Source of the DNA: JBCBKZ01 sp039026975 | GTDB taxonomy: Bacteria; Bacteroidota; Bacteroidia; J057 | Length of the DNA stretch: 6,352 bases | Direction: 5' to 3' | NCBI GenBank assembly: GCA_039026975.1 | Contig: JBCCLI010000380.1 | Span: forward strand, 1 to 6,352 | Shown: in pieces, positions 1-5,972 of the stretch | Numbering within the stretch: position 1 is the first letter of the stretch | Layout: each line of letters begins with the position of its first letter | Position numbers and translations under genes: made by a program | The notes under the pieces: generated by a model | What the model was told of the DNA's origin: nothing | Database searches by the model: none | What the model saw: the letters and a program-made list of their open reading frames with translations, nothing else

Positions 1-419
1 ACATTGAATATTCGCTTATCCAGCCTGAATTCTGTCTGAGATTTTTCTGCCCGTATCTCTACCTCTTCCAGGATTTGTACTTGTTCTTTTAAAGGAATCA
101 CGCCCAGATTAGCTGTATTATCAGTAAAAGTAATCTCTTCAAGAATAAGGCTTTCAAAGCCAATAAAACGGATATTCAGCACGACATTTGCGCTAGAAGA
201 AGAAATAATAAAATTCCCTTCTATGTCTGTAGTGGTTCCTGCCAGGGCTTCCTGGGTATCCTTATCCAGTAGCATGACCGTAGCAAATTCTATGGCTTGC
301 TTCCTATCTGCCATGGTAACCTTTCCGCTTACTGTAAAAGCGGAAGACTGGGAAAAAGTACTGGAAGAAAAGATAAGTTGTAGGAAAAATATGGATAGAA
401 ACGTAGAGTTGGCTTTCAT
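1..419 (-). CDS. TonB-dependent receptor / outer membrane beta-barrel family protein, N-terminal part (cut by window edge)
   Basis: Reading the minus strand from the ATG at 419-417 gives 139 complete codons with no stop before the window edge, so the gene is partial at its 3' end. Residues 1 to about 24 form a typical signal peptide: a Lys at position 3, a hydrophobic run (FLSIFFLQLIF) and a small-residue stretch ending near SFSQ-like TFSQ. Residues about 28-110 match the CarboxypepD_reg-like beta-sandwich common at the front of Bacteroidota receptors (VSGKV, FATVMLLD, TTTDIEGNF, IRFIGFES). Residues 118-140 (EEVEIRAEKSQTEF, then LDKRIFNV) look like the linker leading into the plug region of the outer membrane beta-barrel family. 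In that family the protein sits in the outer membrane and imports or binds a ligand using TonB energy; the ligand cannot be told from this part. The plug, barrel and any C-terminal motifs lie outside the window. No Shine-Dalgarno sequence precedes the start, as is usual in this phylum. Confidence 0.85.
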   Translation of the reverse strand, partial: MKANSTFLSIFFLQLIFSSSTFSQSSAFTVSGKVTMADRKQAIEFATVMLLDKDTQEALAGTTTDIEGNFIISSSSANVVLNIRFIGFESLILEEITFTDNTANLGVIPLKEQVQILEEVEIRAEKSQTEFRLDKRIFN

Positions 420-438
420 GGTGTAGGGTATGGATGTA

Positions 439-465
439 CAAACTTCACAACTAATTGGACATCAA
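439..465 (-). promoter_or_regulatory. Weak candidate promoter for the receptor gene
   Basis: On the minus strand GAAGTTTG (446-439) matches 7 of 8 positions of the Bacteroidota -7 element TAnnTTTG, and a TTG (465-463) lies 16 bases upstream where a -33 element is expected, slightly closer than usual. It is about 20 bases before the receptor start codon. A match of this quality can arise by chance in AT-rich DNA. The rest of 420-624 shows no other convincing feature. Confidence 0.25.
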
Positions 466-624
466 CATAGTTTGGGAGCTGAAGGTCCTATCAAAAAATG
501 TTATGGGGCTATCTATATTCTCTCTTGTTTCAGAAGGTAAAGGTAGCCGCTAAGACTTGAAAAGCGCATTCTGTTACTTGAGAATAGCAAGCCTTAATAA
601 ACTCTGATACTTCCCTTTGGGGGC

Positions 625-1221
625 CTAAGGTACCATCCACCGTCCTTCCCAATTGCTTTCTCTTGTGTATAAAGCCCTTCTATGACCAGTTCTATCCAGC
701 CACAACCATTCAATGGAAGTCAGACGAAGCATAATCACTGCAAAATGCGCTTTCCACATGCGGGAGTCTACTTCTGTTCCATGCACCAAGCGGTAGGCAT
801 CTATCCCTTCCTGAAAGCTGTCTACAAACCTACCCGGTTCCAGCTGGCTGCTGTAGTTTTTCCGGCTTCTCTCCCCTAGCCTTAGCCATTCCTGATTTGC
901 TAATTCATCCTGATAATGAACCTCAGCTTCTGCCTGTATCCTGACCTGCAGCTGTTTTCTTGGGTCCCAACATAGGAGCGCTACCTTAGGAGAAGCCTTA
1001 ATTTGCTCTATCTTCTCACTTCTGGTATCCGTATGACAGATCATTATAGCTCCCTGCTTTTGCACTTTTCGGAGAATGACTATGCGGGAAAAAACATCAT
1101 CAGCGCCAGTGGAAGCCAAAATGATGGTCCTGAAAGGTGATTTAGGATCAGCTGTAGCTCTTTCTAATAATCCCCATAATTGTTGGTGGGCCTTGGAGAG
1201 GTCATTCCATATTTCATACAT
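625..1221 (-). CDS. Pyridoxamine 5'-phosphate oxidase-like FMN-binding protein
   Basis: The 198-residue product has the look of the small split-barrel flavoprotein superfamily, closest in feel to the Alr4036-type pyridoxamine-phosphate-oxidase-like proteins. Visible signposts are a first strand pair with SRIVILRKV (about 45-53), where PdxH binds FMN phosphate, the CHTDTRSEK block (62-70) equivalent to the FHTD-x-RS-x-K motif, a WDPRKQLQVRIQAEAEVH strand (85-102), and a C-terminal tail (about 171-198) with Trp residues and a final MVP resembling the xLAP ending of PdxH. The family uses FMN to oxidise pyridoxamine or pyridoxine phosphate, or reduces other substrates; many members have no proven reaction, so calling this a true PdxH would go too far. 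It is probably cytosolic, with no signal peptide or membrane segment. The start ATG at 1221-1219 gives the family's usual length. The gene runs the same way as the receptor but is separated by 205 bases, so co-transcription is doubtful. Confidence 0.85.
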   Translation of the reverse strand: MYEIWNDLSKAHQQLWGLLERATADPKSPFRTIILASTGADDVFSRIVILRKVQKQGAIMICHTDTRSEKIEQIKASPKVALLCWDPRKQLQVRIQAEAEVHYQDELANQEWLRLGERSRKNYSSQLEPGRFVDSFQEGIDAYRLVHGTEVDSRMWKAHFAVIMLRLTSIEWLWLDRTGHRRALYTRESNWEGRWMVP

Positions 1222-1440
1222 AAATTTTTCTGTTTAGGATAGATTCACGAGCTAAAGCTAATAAATCTATCAGGTCTCAGCTATTAGAATTCAATTGACT
1301 TCCCAACCCAAAAAATCTTTCCGAAGAGTAAATGTTACATATCTGGAACCCATAAGCTGAATGTTTGAATAGGAGAAAAAAGCACTACAAACAACCAATT
1401 CTAATGTTGTATATTTCAATGATAGAACTTAATGCTTCTT

Positions 1441-1448
1441 CAAATATA
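1441..1448 (-). promoter_or_regulatory. Exact TAnnTTTG -7 element on the minus strand
   Basis: The minus strand reads TATATTTG here, a full match to the Bacteroidota -7 consensus TAnnTTTG. It points towards the FMN-protein gene, about 220 bases upstream of its start. The -33 side is poor: only a TTTT lies at a tolerable distance (about 23 bases). If used, it would give a long untranslated leader. It also lies just upstream of the small plus-strand ORF at 1484, so it would fire divergently from that ORF. The gap 1222-1483 holds no other feature I can support. Confidence 0.25.
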
Positions 1449-1483
1449 TCTGACATAATGTTAAACCACCTAAAACGGATAAT

Positions 1484-1786
1484 ATGGTTGTAGAAAAGAA
1501 ATGGGTTTCAGGTCAGATGGATTCACAAAAAAGAATTAGTATCAGCATACTCATAAAAGCGCTGGGGGAAAAGAAGTATAGAAGAATGGAATTGGGGACT
1601 TTTAGACAAGGCAACATCTCTATCGCTGTCTTAGATGAAGCACGCAACAGTATACACTTAGAAAAAGACCTCCAAAGTAATAACCAAAATTCGCTCACTA
1701 TCACTCTATCTGATATTTCTCATGGCCTATATTTCATAGAGGTAGATGATGGATTCTTCATCCAGGTAAAAGAAATACAGATCTAA
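1484..1786 (+). CDS. Small protein with type IX secretion C-terminal-sorting-domain-like fold
   Basis: This 100-residue ORF has no recognisable enzyme domain. Residues about 43-100 resemble the type A C-terminal sorting domain of type IX secretion cargo: a strand with ISIAVLDEARNSIHLEKDL (45-63), then NSLTITLSDISHGLYFIEVDD (69-89), where DIS-x-GLYF-x-x-V is the usual signature, then a short strand and a lysine near the C-terminus (QVKEIQI). In true cargo this domain follows a signal peptide and a large secreted domain and usually begins with a YPNP-type motif; here none of these is present. The N-terminus (MVVEKKWVSG or, from the internal ATG at 1517, MDSQKRISIS) is not a signal peptide. An in-frame stop lies at 1451-1453, so no longer start is available. 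It may be a remnant of a decayed secreted protein, a free-standing small protein, or a DUF3244-like relative. Codons and composition resemble the neighbourhood. The flanking gaps on both sides (262 and 264 bases) leave it isolated. Confidence 0.5.
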   Translation: MVVEKKWVSGQMDSQKRISISILIKALGEKKYRRMELGTFRQGNISIAVLDEARNSIHLEKDLQSNNQNSLTITLSDISHGLYFIEVDDGFFIQVKEIQI

Positions 1787-1950
1787 CCAGAAAAGAGGTA
1801 GGCCATACTTTATCCATTAAGCTCCCAACAGATAATATTTCCTCCAGGAAGATTTTGTATTTTCCCTCCCTAATCCTTTGCCGGTCACATACACCTATGT
1901 AGTAGTATAATGATTTAGGGTTAACTTCCGTCATGATTTTCATTATGTAA

Positions 1951-1990
1951 TACCAGTTGGATGGGATCTACTCTTGTATCCATCCTGGTA
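1951..1990 (+). other. Imperfect hairpin upstream of the helicase gene
   Basis: The arms TACCA-(GTT)-GGATGG-(G)-AT at 1951-1967 and ATCCATCCTGGTA at 1978-1990 pair over 13 base pairs, with a 3-base and a 1-base bulge on the left arm and a 10-base loop. There is no T-tract after it on the plus strand, so a classical terminator is unlikely. It lies 60 bases before the helicase start and could be a leader structure or a protein site. The rest of 1787-2050 shows only a 7-base AT-rich inverted repeat (ATAATGA at 1907-1913 with TCATTAT at 1940-1946). Confidence 0.35.
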
Positions 1991-2050
1991 ATGCTACTAA
2001 GATGAGATAGTGGAACTACCTAGCTACTCCTGACTATTAACCCACATACA

Positions 2051-3463
2051 TTGGACGAACTCAAAAAGCGGATTTTACAAGATATTACAGGGAAGAATGA
2101 TATCATTCTTACGGAAAGTCAGGAAGAAGCTATTTCTTCTTTTCTGGATTTCACCAAATCACAGGAAGAGCTAAGCACCTTTCTTCTGAGAGGTTCGGCT
2201 GGTACAGGGAAGACCTTTCTCATAGATATATTCTCCCGCTACCTCCAGAAACTAGGGTTTAAAGTCATTCTCCTAGCCCCTACCGGTAGGGCCGCAAAAG
2301 TAATCACCCAAAGAACAGGAAGGCTAGCTTATACAGTTCATCACCATATTTATAATGTTCAAGAAAGTAGCATAGGTCCCCTCTTCATAGATGTTAAGCA
2401 TAATAAAGCCCAAAGCCGTACAGTCTACATAGTGGATGAAGCATCTATGGTAGGAGATGATGAAAATGGTGCTAAGGGAGGCCTTCTTCATGATATTCTC
2501 AGGTATGTATTTGGGAATGATGCATACCGTAAGCTCATTCTGGTAGGAGATCCTATCCAGCTGCCCCCTGTAGGCTACAGTGATTCTCCCGCCTTAAGCC
2601 CTGATAATCTGCGGTTTGATCACCGCCTTAGCTTGTTCGAGGCTAATCTGGCTGAGATCAAAAGACAAGACCTGGACTCTACCATCCTGCATAATGCCAA
2701 CTTGCTCAGGAGACATTATGAAGAAAAAACAGCTGAAGATTTCCGAATAGAGACAGGTTATGACCTTCAGTTACTGGAGAATGCCTATGACAGCCTGGAG
2801 ACCTACATGGGGTACTACCGAGAAGGAGATACTGATAGAGTAGTATTCCTCACCTATTCTAATTATCAATCCGTAAAAGTTAATAAAGCCATTAGGCATC
2901 AGTTATGGGGAGAAGAGCATCTCCTGGTTCCTGGAGATATGATCATGGTGGTAAAAAATAACTACGCCTGGGGAGATCAGAAGAAGATTCCCTTCCTAGC
3001 CAATGGAGAAATGGGTATGGTAAAAGAACTCTACCAGGATACACATGAAGAAAAATATGGGCTGGAATGGATAGATGCAGAAATAGAGTTTGCGGATAAA
3101 GAGGGAGAACCCTTCCTAGTAGAAGCCAAGCTTATCTTAAGCCTGCTGCAGGATAAGAAATCCCAAGTAGATAGAACTACTTTAAATACCATTATACAGG
3201 CTAGAAGGAGTGAATATATGGAACTGCCCCCCGCTAAAGCCACTGCTCAGTTAAGGGCTGATCCCTATATTAACGGCCTCCAAATTAAGTATGGCTATTG
3301 TATCACCGGTCATAAGTCCCAGGGAGGCCAATGGGAGAATGTAATCATTGGGTTTGAACCGGATTACGGCCAAAATCCTCAGGCTTACCTTAGGTGGACC
3401 TACACTGCCTGCACCCGAGCTTCAGAAAGGCTCTTCCTCTTGAATTGCCCTTTTGTGGATTGA
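2051..3463 (+). CDS. RecD/Dda-like superfamily 1 DNA helicase (AAA_30 / UvrD_C_2 type)
   Basis: The 470-residue product carries the full set of SF1B helicase motifs: Walker A GSAGTGKT (48-55), motif Ia LLAPTGRAA (74-82), the TVHHHIY segment (95-101), Walker B IVDEAS (127-132), motif III GDPIQLPPVG (166-175), motif IV VFLTYSN (265-271), a GDMIMVVKN segment (295-303) followed by NGEMG (318-322), motif V ITGHKSQGGQW (418-428) and motif VI YTACTRAS (451-458). Such enzymes unwind DNA with ATP, in known relatives moving 5' to 3'. The protein is much shorter than RecD or RecD2 and lacks the N-terminal domain and tandem HhH region of RecD2; it is closer in size to phage T4 Dda and to the stand-alone ATP-dependent RecD-like helicases common in Bacteroidota. 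No RecB or RecC partner is in the window, so it probably acts alone in repair or replication-restart. The start is TTG at 2051: an in-frame TAG lies at 2021-2023, no in-frame ATG occurs before the conserved core, and MDELKKR makes a sensible N-terminus. No Shine-Dalgarno is visible. Confidence 0.93.
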   Translation: MDELKKRILQDITGKNDIILTESQEEAISSFLDFTKSQEELSTFLLRGSAGTGKTFLIDIFSRYLQKLGFKVILLAPTGRAAKVITQRTGRLAYTVHHHIYNVQESSIGPLFIDVKHNKAQSRTVYIVDEASMVGDDENGAKGGLLHDILRYVFGNDAYRKLILVGDPIQLPPVGYSDSPALSPDNLRFDHRLSLFEANLAEIKRQDLDSTILHNANLLRRHYEEKTAEDFRIETGYDLQLLENAYDSLETYMGYYREGDTDRVVFLTYSNYQSVKVNKAIRHQLWGEEHLLVPGDMIMVVKNNYAWGDQKKIPFLANGEMGMVKELYQDTHEEKYGLEWIDAEIEFADKEGEPFLVEAKLILSLLQDKKSQVDRTTLNTIIQARRSEYMELPPAKATAQLRADPYINGLQIKYGYCITGHKSQGGQWENVIIGFEPDYGQNPQAYLRWTYTACTRASERLFLLNCPFVD

Positions 3464-3544
3464 ATGACAGATGATATTCCATTTTCTCAGTTCTCTCCAC
3501 CTATAAGGAAGGTGCTTTAAGGTGTCTTGTTTACAGAAAATTAA

Positions 3545-3691
3545 TACTCTGGTACGGGCTGGCCGTTCCTCCACGGGATTTGGGGGGAAAGCGGGTCGCA
3601 TTGGAGGGATAAAGCGTTTTTGGATACTTTTTGGCGAATGAAAATAGTATCTCCCGCGGAAAGCGACGAAGCACTGAAAGCGGATCTTTAG
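3545..3691 (+). other. GC-rich intergenic block with repeated AAAGCG words
   Basis: Between the helicase and the receiver-kinase gene, composition changes sharply: about 40 of 62 bases at 3549-3610 are G or C (65%), against roughly 42% around it. AAAGCG occurs four times (3588, 3611, 3660, 3677), with a near copy AAAGCT at 3693. One frame is open from 3545 to the TAG at 3689-3691 (48 codons), but its only ATG is at 3638, leaving 17 codons, and a neighbouring frame is also open for about 31 codons, so coding is not convincing. It may be a dispersed intergenic repeat, a remnant of a mobile element, or a leader or regulatory region. Confidence 0.4.
3600..3633 (+). promoter_or_regulatory. Candidate promoter for the receiver-kinase gene
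   Basis: ATTG (3600-3603) is followed after 21 bases by TACTTTTTG (3625-3633), a good approximation of the Bacteroidota TTTG / TAnnTTTG promoter (one extra T in the -7 element, or 7 of 8 if read as TACTTTTT). Transcription would begin near 3640, giving a leader of about 95 bases to the ATG at 3736. This placement would put the -7 element on top of the TTG at 3631, which argues against translation starting there. Confidence 0.4.
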
Positions 3692-3735
3692 GAAAGCTAA
3701 ATTTTGACTTAACTTACAGGCTGACTTATTCCACC

Positions 3736-4770
3736 ATGCCTAATAAACCATCCATCCTATATGTAGATGATGAGCACCAAAATCTGGTCTCCTTTAAAGC
3801 TACCTTTAGACCTTATTACCACATACATATTGCTCATAGCGGCCTGGAAGCCATAGACATACTCAAACAAAGTCAAATAGACCTCATCATTACGGACCAG
3901 CGCATGCCTAATATGACGGGGGTTCAACTCTTTGAGACTATTCTCACAGAGTTTCCAGACCCTATCAGAATGGTGCTCACCGGCTACAGTGATGTAGAAG
4001 CCATCATCAATGCTATCAATAAGGGGAAGGTCTATTATTATGTCACCAAACCATGGAATGAAAAAGAGTTAAAACTCATCATAGATAATGCCCTGGAAGC
4101 CTACAGACTTAAGCAGGAAAATAAACAACTAGTAGAAGAAAAGAACCAGCTACAGGTGCAAGCAGAAAGACAAGCCAAGGAGAATATTCTCTCACGCTAT
4201 GAAACCCTAAAAAATCAAGTTAACCCTCACTTTCTGTTTAACTGCCTCAATACGCTATCCTCTCTCATTTATGAAGATCCCACCACAGCAGAAACCTTTG
4301 TTTCCAGGCTTACTAAGGTGTATAGATATGTCCTGGACCAGCGAGAGGAAATAACCGTTATGCTGGAAGAAGAGATTACTTGTATGAAGCACTATGTTTT
4401 TCTTCAGCAGGTAAGATTCTCAGACCGCCTATCCTTAACCCTGGAAATTCCTTCTATATCTAGTGAGTTTTTCATTCCTCCTCTTACCCTCCAGATGCTA
4501 GTAGAAAATGCTATCAAGCATAACATTGTGTCTAAAGAGTTTCCCCTTCATATCCATGTATATGAAGAAAAAAGCTATCTAGTAGTTAAAAATAGCTTCC
4601 AACCAAGGACTGAAAAAGTAACTTCTACCGGCATGGGGTTACAAAACCTTCGGGAACGCTATGCATTCCTTAGTGATGAACAGCCGTCCTTCTATCAGGA
4701 AGAAGGTCATTACTACGCGAAAGTACCCCTACTCTCACAACATACAGATAAACAAATTTATCAGGACTAA
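3736..4770 (+). CDS. Response-regulator receiver fused to LytS-type histidine kinase module
   Basis: The 344-residue protein has a REC domain (about 5-122), a charged coiled-coil linker (about 121-158, rich in K, E, Q and L in heptad spacing) and a LytS/YehU-type kinase module. REC key residues are all present: D11 and D12 for metal, D54 as phospho-acceptor (ITDQRMP), T82 (LTG) and K105 (TKPW). The kinase dimerisation motif NQVNPHFLFNCLN (160-172) contains the likely phospho-His H165; the N-box is LVENAIKH (255-262) and the glycine box TGMGLQNLRER (298-308). There is no transmembrane or PAS/GAF segment, so it should be cytosolic and receive its signal by phosphorylation of the receiver from another kinase; LytS modules normally signal to LytTR-type regulators, none of which is in this window. 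The ATG at 3736 is chosen because MPNKPSILYVDDE lines up with MAEEKFSILYVDDE of the next gene; the frame stays open to a TTG at 3631, but those 35 extra residues are low-complexity and have no family counterpart. The next gene starts 96 bases downstream on the same strand. Confidence 0.9.
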   Translation: MPNKPSILYVDDEHQNLVSFKATFRPYYHIHIAHSGLEAIDILKQSQIDLIITDQRMPNMTGVQLFETILTEFPDPIRMVLTGYSDVEAIINAINKGKVYYYVTKPWNEKELKLIIDNALEAYRLKQENKQLVEEKNQLQVQAERQAKENILSRYETLKNQVNPHFLFNCLNTLSSLIYEDPTTAETFVSRLTKVYRYVLDQREEITVMLEEEITCMKHYVFLQQVRFSDRLSLTLEIPSISSEFFIPPLTLQMLVENAIKHNIVSKEFPLHIHVYEEKSYLVVKNSFQPRTEKVTSTGMGLQNLRERYAFLSDEQPSFYQEEGHYYAKVPLLSQHTDKQIYQD

Positions 4771-4787
4771 TAAAGGTTCCTGATAAA
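4757..4787 (+). terminator. Perfect 10-bp inverted repeat over the stop codon, possible terminator
   Basis: TTTATCAGGA (4757-4766) and TCCTGATAAA (4778-4787) are exact reverse complements separated by 11 bases, and the TAA stop of the receiver-kinase gene (4768-4770) lies in the loop. Four T residues follow at 4790-4793 after AG, a weak U-tract. It may act as a terminator or partial attenuator between the two receiver genes, or be a processing or protein-binding site. Overlap of the left arm with the last codons is unusual but not rare. Confidence 0.45.
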
Positions 4788-4789
4788 AG

Positions 4790-4820
4790 TTTTACCGATA
4801 ATTTATAATTTAGGATTTTG
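4790..4820 (+). promoter_or_regulatory. Weak candidate promoter for the receiver-cyclase gene
   Basis: TTTT at 4790-4793 is followed after 17 bases by TAGGATTTTG (4811-4820), which resembles the -7 element TAnnTTTG but with four bases between TA and TTTG rather than two. With the hairpin just upstream, a separate promoter for the cyclase gene would make sense, but the match is loose. Confidence 0.2.
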
Positions 4821-4866
4821 CGTAGGATAGCAGCTGATCAGAGACCCGTACTATAAGAATCCCGAT

Positions 4867-5961
4867 ATGGCAGAGGAAAAGTTTTCCATTTTATACGTTG
4901 ATGATGAACCCCAAAATCTAATCTCTTTTAAAGCCACCTTTAGAAGAGAATACAAGATATATACCGCTACAGGTGGGGATGAGGGCCTAAAGATCATGAG
5001 GAGCCAGGATATCCACTTAATTATTAGTGATCAGCGAATGCCTGAAATGACAGGCGTACAGTTTCTGGAGAAAATTCTCCCGGAATATCCTGATGCTATA
5101 CGTATGATCCTCACGGGTTTCAGTGATGTAGAAGCCATCATAGATGCTATCAATAACGGGCGGGTGTTCAGGTACATCACTAAGCCTTGGAATGAGACAG
5201 AGCTGAGAATGACCATAGAAAATGCCAGGCAGCTCTACAACCTCAGCCAATACAATAAAAGGCTCATGGAATCCCTCCACAACAAGGTTTCTGAGCAGGA
5301 ACAAACCCTCAAACTGTTCATAAAGTATGTCCCTGAAAGCATCATTGAAAGAACTCTGAATCCCTCAGAGGATGATTCCATTTTTAAAGGGGAAAAAAGA
5401 AATACGGCGGTGCTCTTCTGCGACATTAGGGGCTTTACCCCCATGAGTGAGGAACTTGAACCGGAAGAGGTAGTAGCCTTCCTGAATGATTACTACTCCA
5501 TCATGACAGAAGTAATCAAACGGCATGAGGGGACTGTCAATCAATTTGTGGGGGATGAGATTTTTGCCGCCTTCGGTGCGCCTATCCCCACCTCTAAGAA
5601 TGAGCTAAATGCCGTCTTCTGTGCCCTGGAAATGATGAGTAGACTGGATTCTCTCAATGAAAAATACGAAGGTAAAATGGGGAGACCTATTGAGGTAGGC
5701 ATAGGGGTAAACTCAGGAGAAGTAGTGGCCGGAAACCTGGGCTCAGAAGAGAAAATGGCCTATTCAGTAACAGGAGATACCGTAAATACCGGTAAGAGAA
5801 TAGAATCCTTAACCAAGGATCAACCTAATTCTATCCTGATTAGCGACAAAGTCTATCAGATAGTAAAGACTTCTATCAAGGCTAAAGCCTGGGAACCTAT
5901 ACATGTAAAGGGAAAAAAAGATCCTATCCAGGTATACGAAGTAGAAGGGGTTAAAGAATAG
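4867..5961 (+). CDS. Response-regulator receiver fused to class III adenylate/guanylate cyclase
   Basis: The 364-residue protein begins with a REC domain (about 6-123) with D12 and D13, phospho-acceptor D55 (ISDQRMP), T83 and K106 (TKPW). A helical linker follows (about 124-160) and then a class III cyclase homology domain (about 176-361). Metal-binding aspartates are D186 (FCDIRGFT) and D230 (VGDEIFAAFGAP); the transition-state pair is N307 and R311 in TGDTVNTGKRIES. The first base-recognition position, often Lys before F-x-GD, is Q226 here, and the second, Asp or Thr in known enzymes, appears to be S300 (AYSVTGD), so it looks class IIIb-like but substrate choice between ATP and GTP is uncertain. 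The domain should work as a homodimer and be switched by phosphorylation of the receiver. No membrane segment is present. The start ATG at 4867 gives an N-terminus that aligns with the preceding gene; no Shine-Dalgarno is visible. It follows its receiver paralogue by 96 bases and precedes the dehydrogenase by 44. Confidence 0.93.
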   Translation: MAEEKFSILYVDDEPQNLISFKATFRREYKIYTATGGDEGLKIMRSQDIHLIISDQRMPEMTGVQFLEKILPEYPDAIRMILTGFSDVEAIIDAINNGRVFRYITKPWNETELRMTIENARQLYNLSQYNKRLMESLHNKVSEQEQTLKLFIKYVPESIIERTLNPSEDDSIFKGEKRNTAVLFCDIRGFTPMSEELEPEEVVAFLNDYYSIMTEVIKRHEGTVNQFVGDEIFAAFGAPIPTSKNELNAVFCALEMMSRLDSLNEKYEGKMGRPIEVGIGVNSGEVVAGNLGSEEKMAYSVTGDTVNTGKRIESLTKDQPNSILISDKVYQIVKTSIKAKAWEPIHVKGKKDPIQVYEVEGVKE

Positions 5962-5972
5962 CGTTTGCCGCA

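Noticed and set aside
223..426. Plus-strand open frame of 67 codons
   Set aside because: It lies opposite the receptor gene, whose signal peptide and CarboxypepD_reg-like domain are clear; the plus-strand translation has no recognisable features.
682..879. Plus-strand open frame of 65 codons
   Set aside because: It is the complement of the FMN-binding protein gene, which has family motifs throughout.
1404..1493. Possible 29-residue upstream ORF overlapping the start at 1484
   Set aside because: No ribosome site, no recognisable sequence features and AT-rich composition; frames of this size are expected by chance.
1758..1943. Minus-strand open frame of 61 codons in the gap before the helicase
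   Set aside because: No domain, no ribosome site, and its end overlaps the tail of the small plus-strand ORF; not enough to call a gene.
3498..3514. Possible helicase terminator hairpin (CACCT / AGGTG)
   Set aside because: Only five base pairs with a 7-base loop and no T-tract directly after it; too weak to support.
3545..3691. Structured RNA gene such as SRP RNA, RNase P RNA or an rRNA fragment in the GC-rich block
   Set aside because: I looked for the conserved core words of these RNAs and did not find them; only composition and short repeats support anything here.
5017..5444. Several minus-strand open frames under the receiver-cyclase gene
   Set aside because: They are complements of a well-supported REC plus cyclase gene and carry no domain signals.
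2051..5961. Helicase plus signalling genes as a nucleotide-signal defence system (CBASS- or Pycsar-like)
   Set aside because: The cyclase carries a receiver domain and an ordinary class III core, no effector (nuclease, TM, TIR, phospholipase) is adjacent, and the helicase is separated by 272 bases with its own likely unit.
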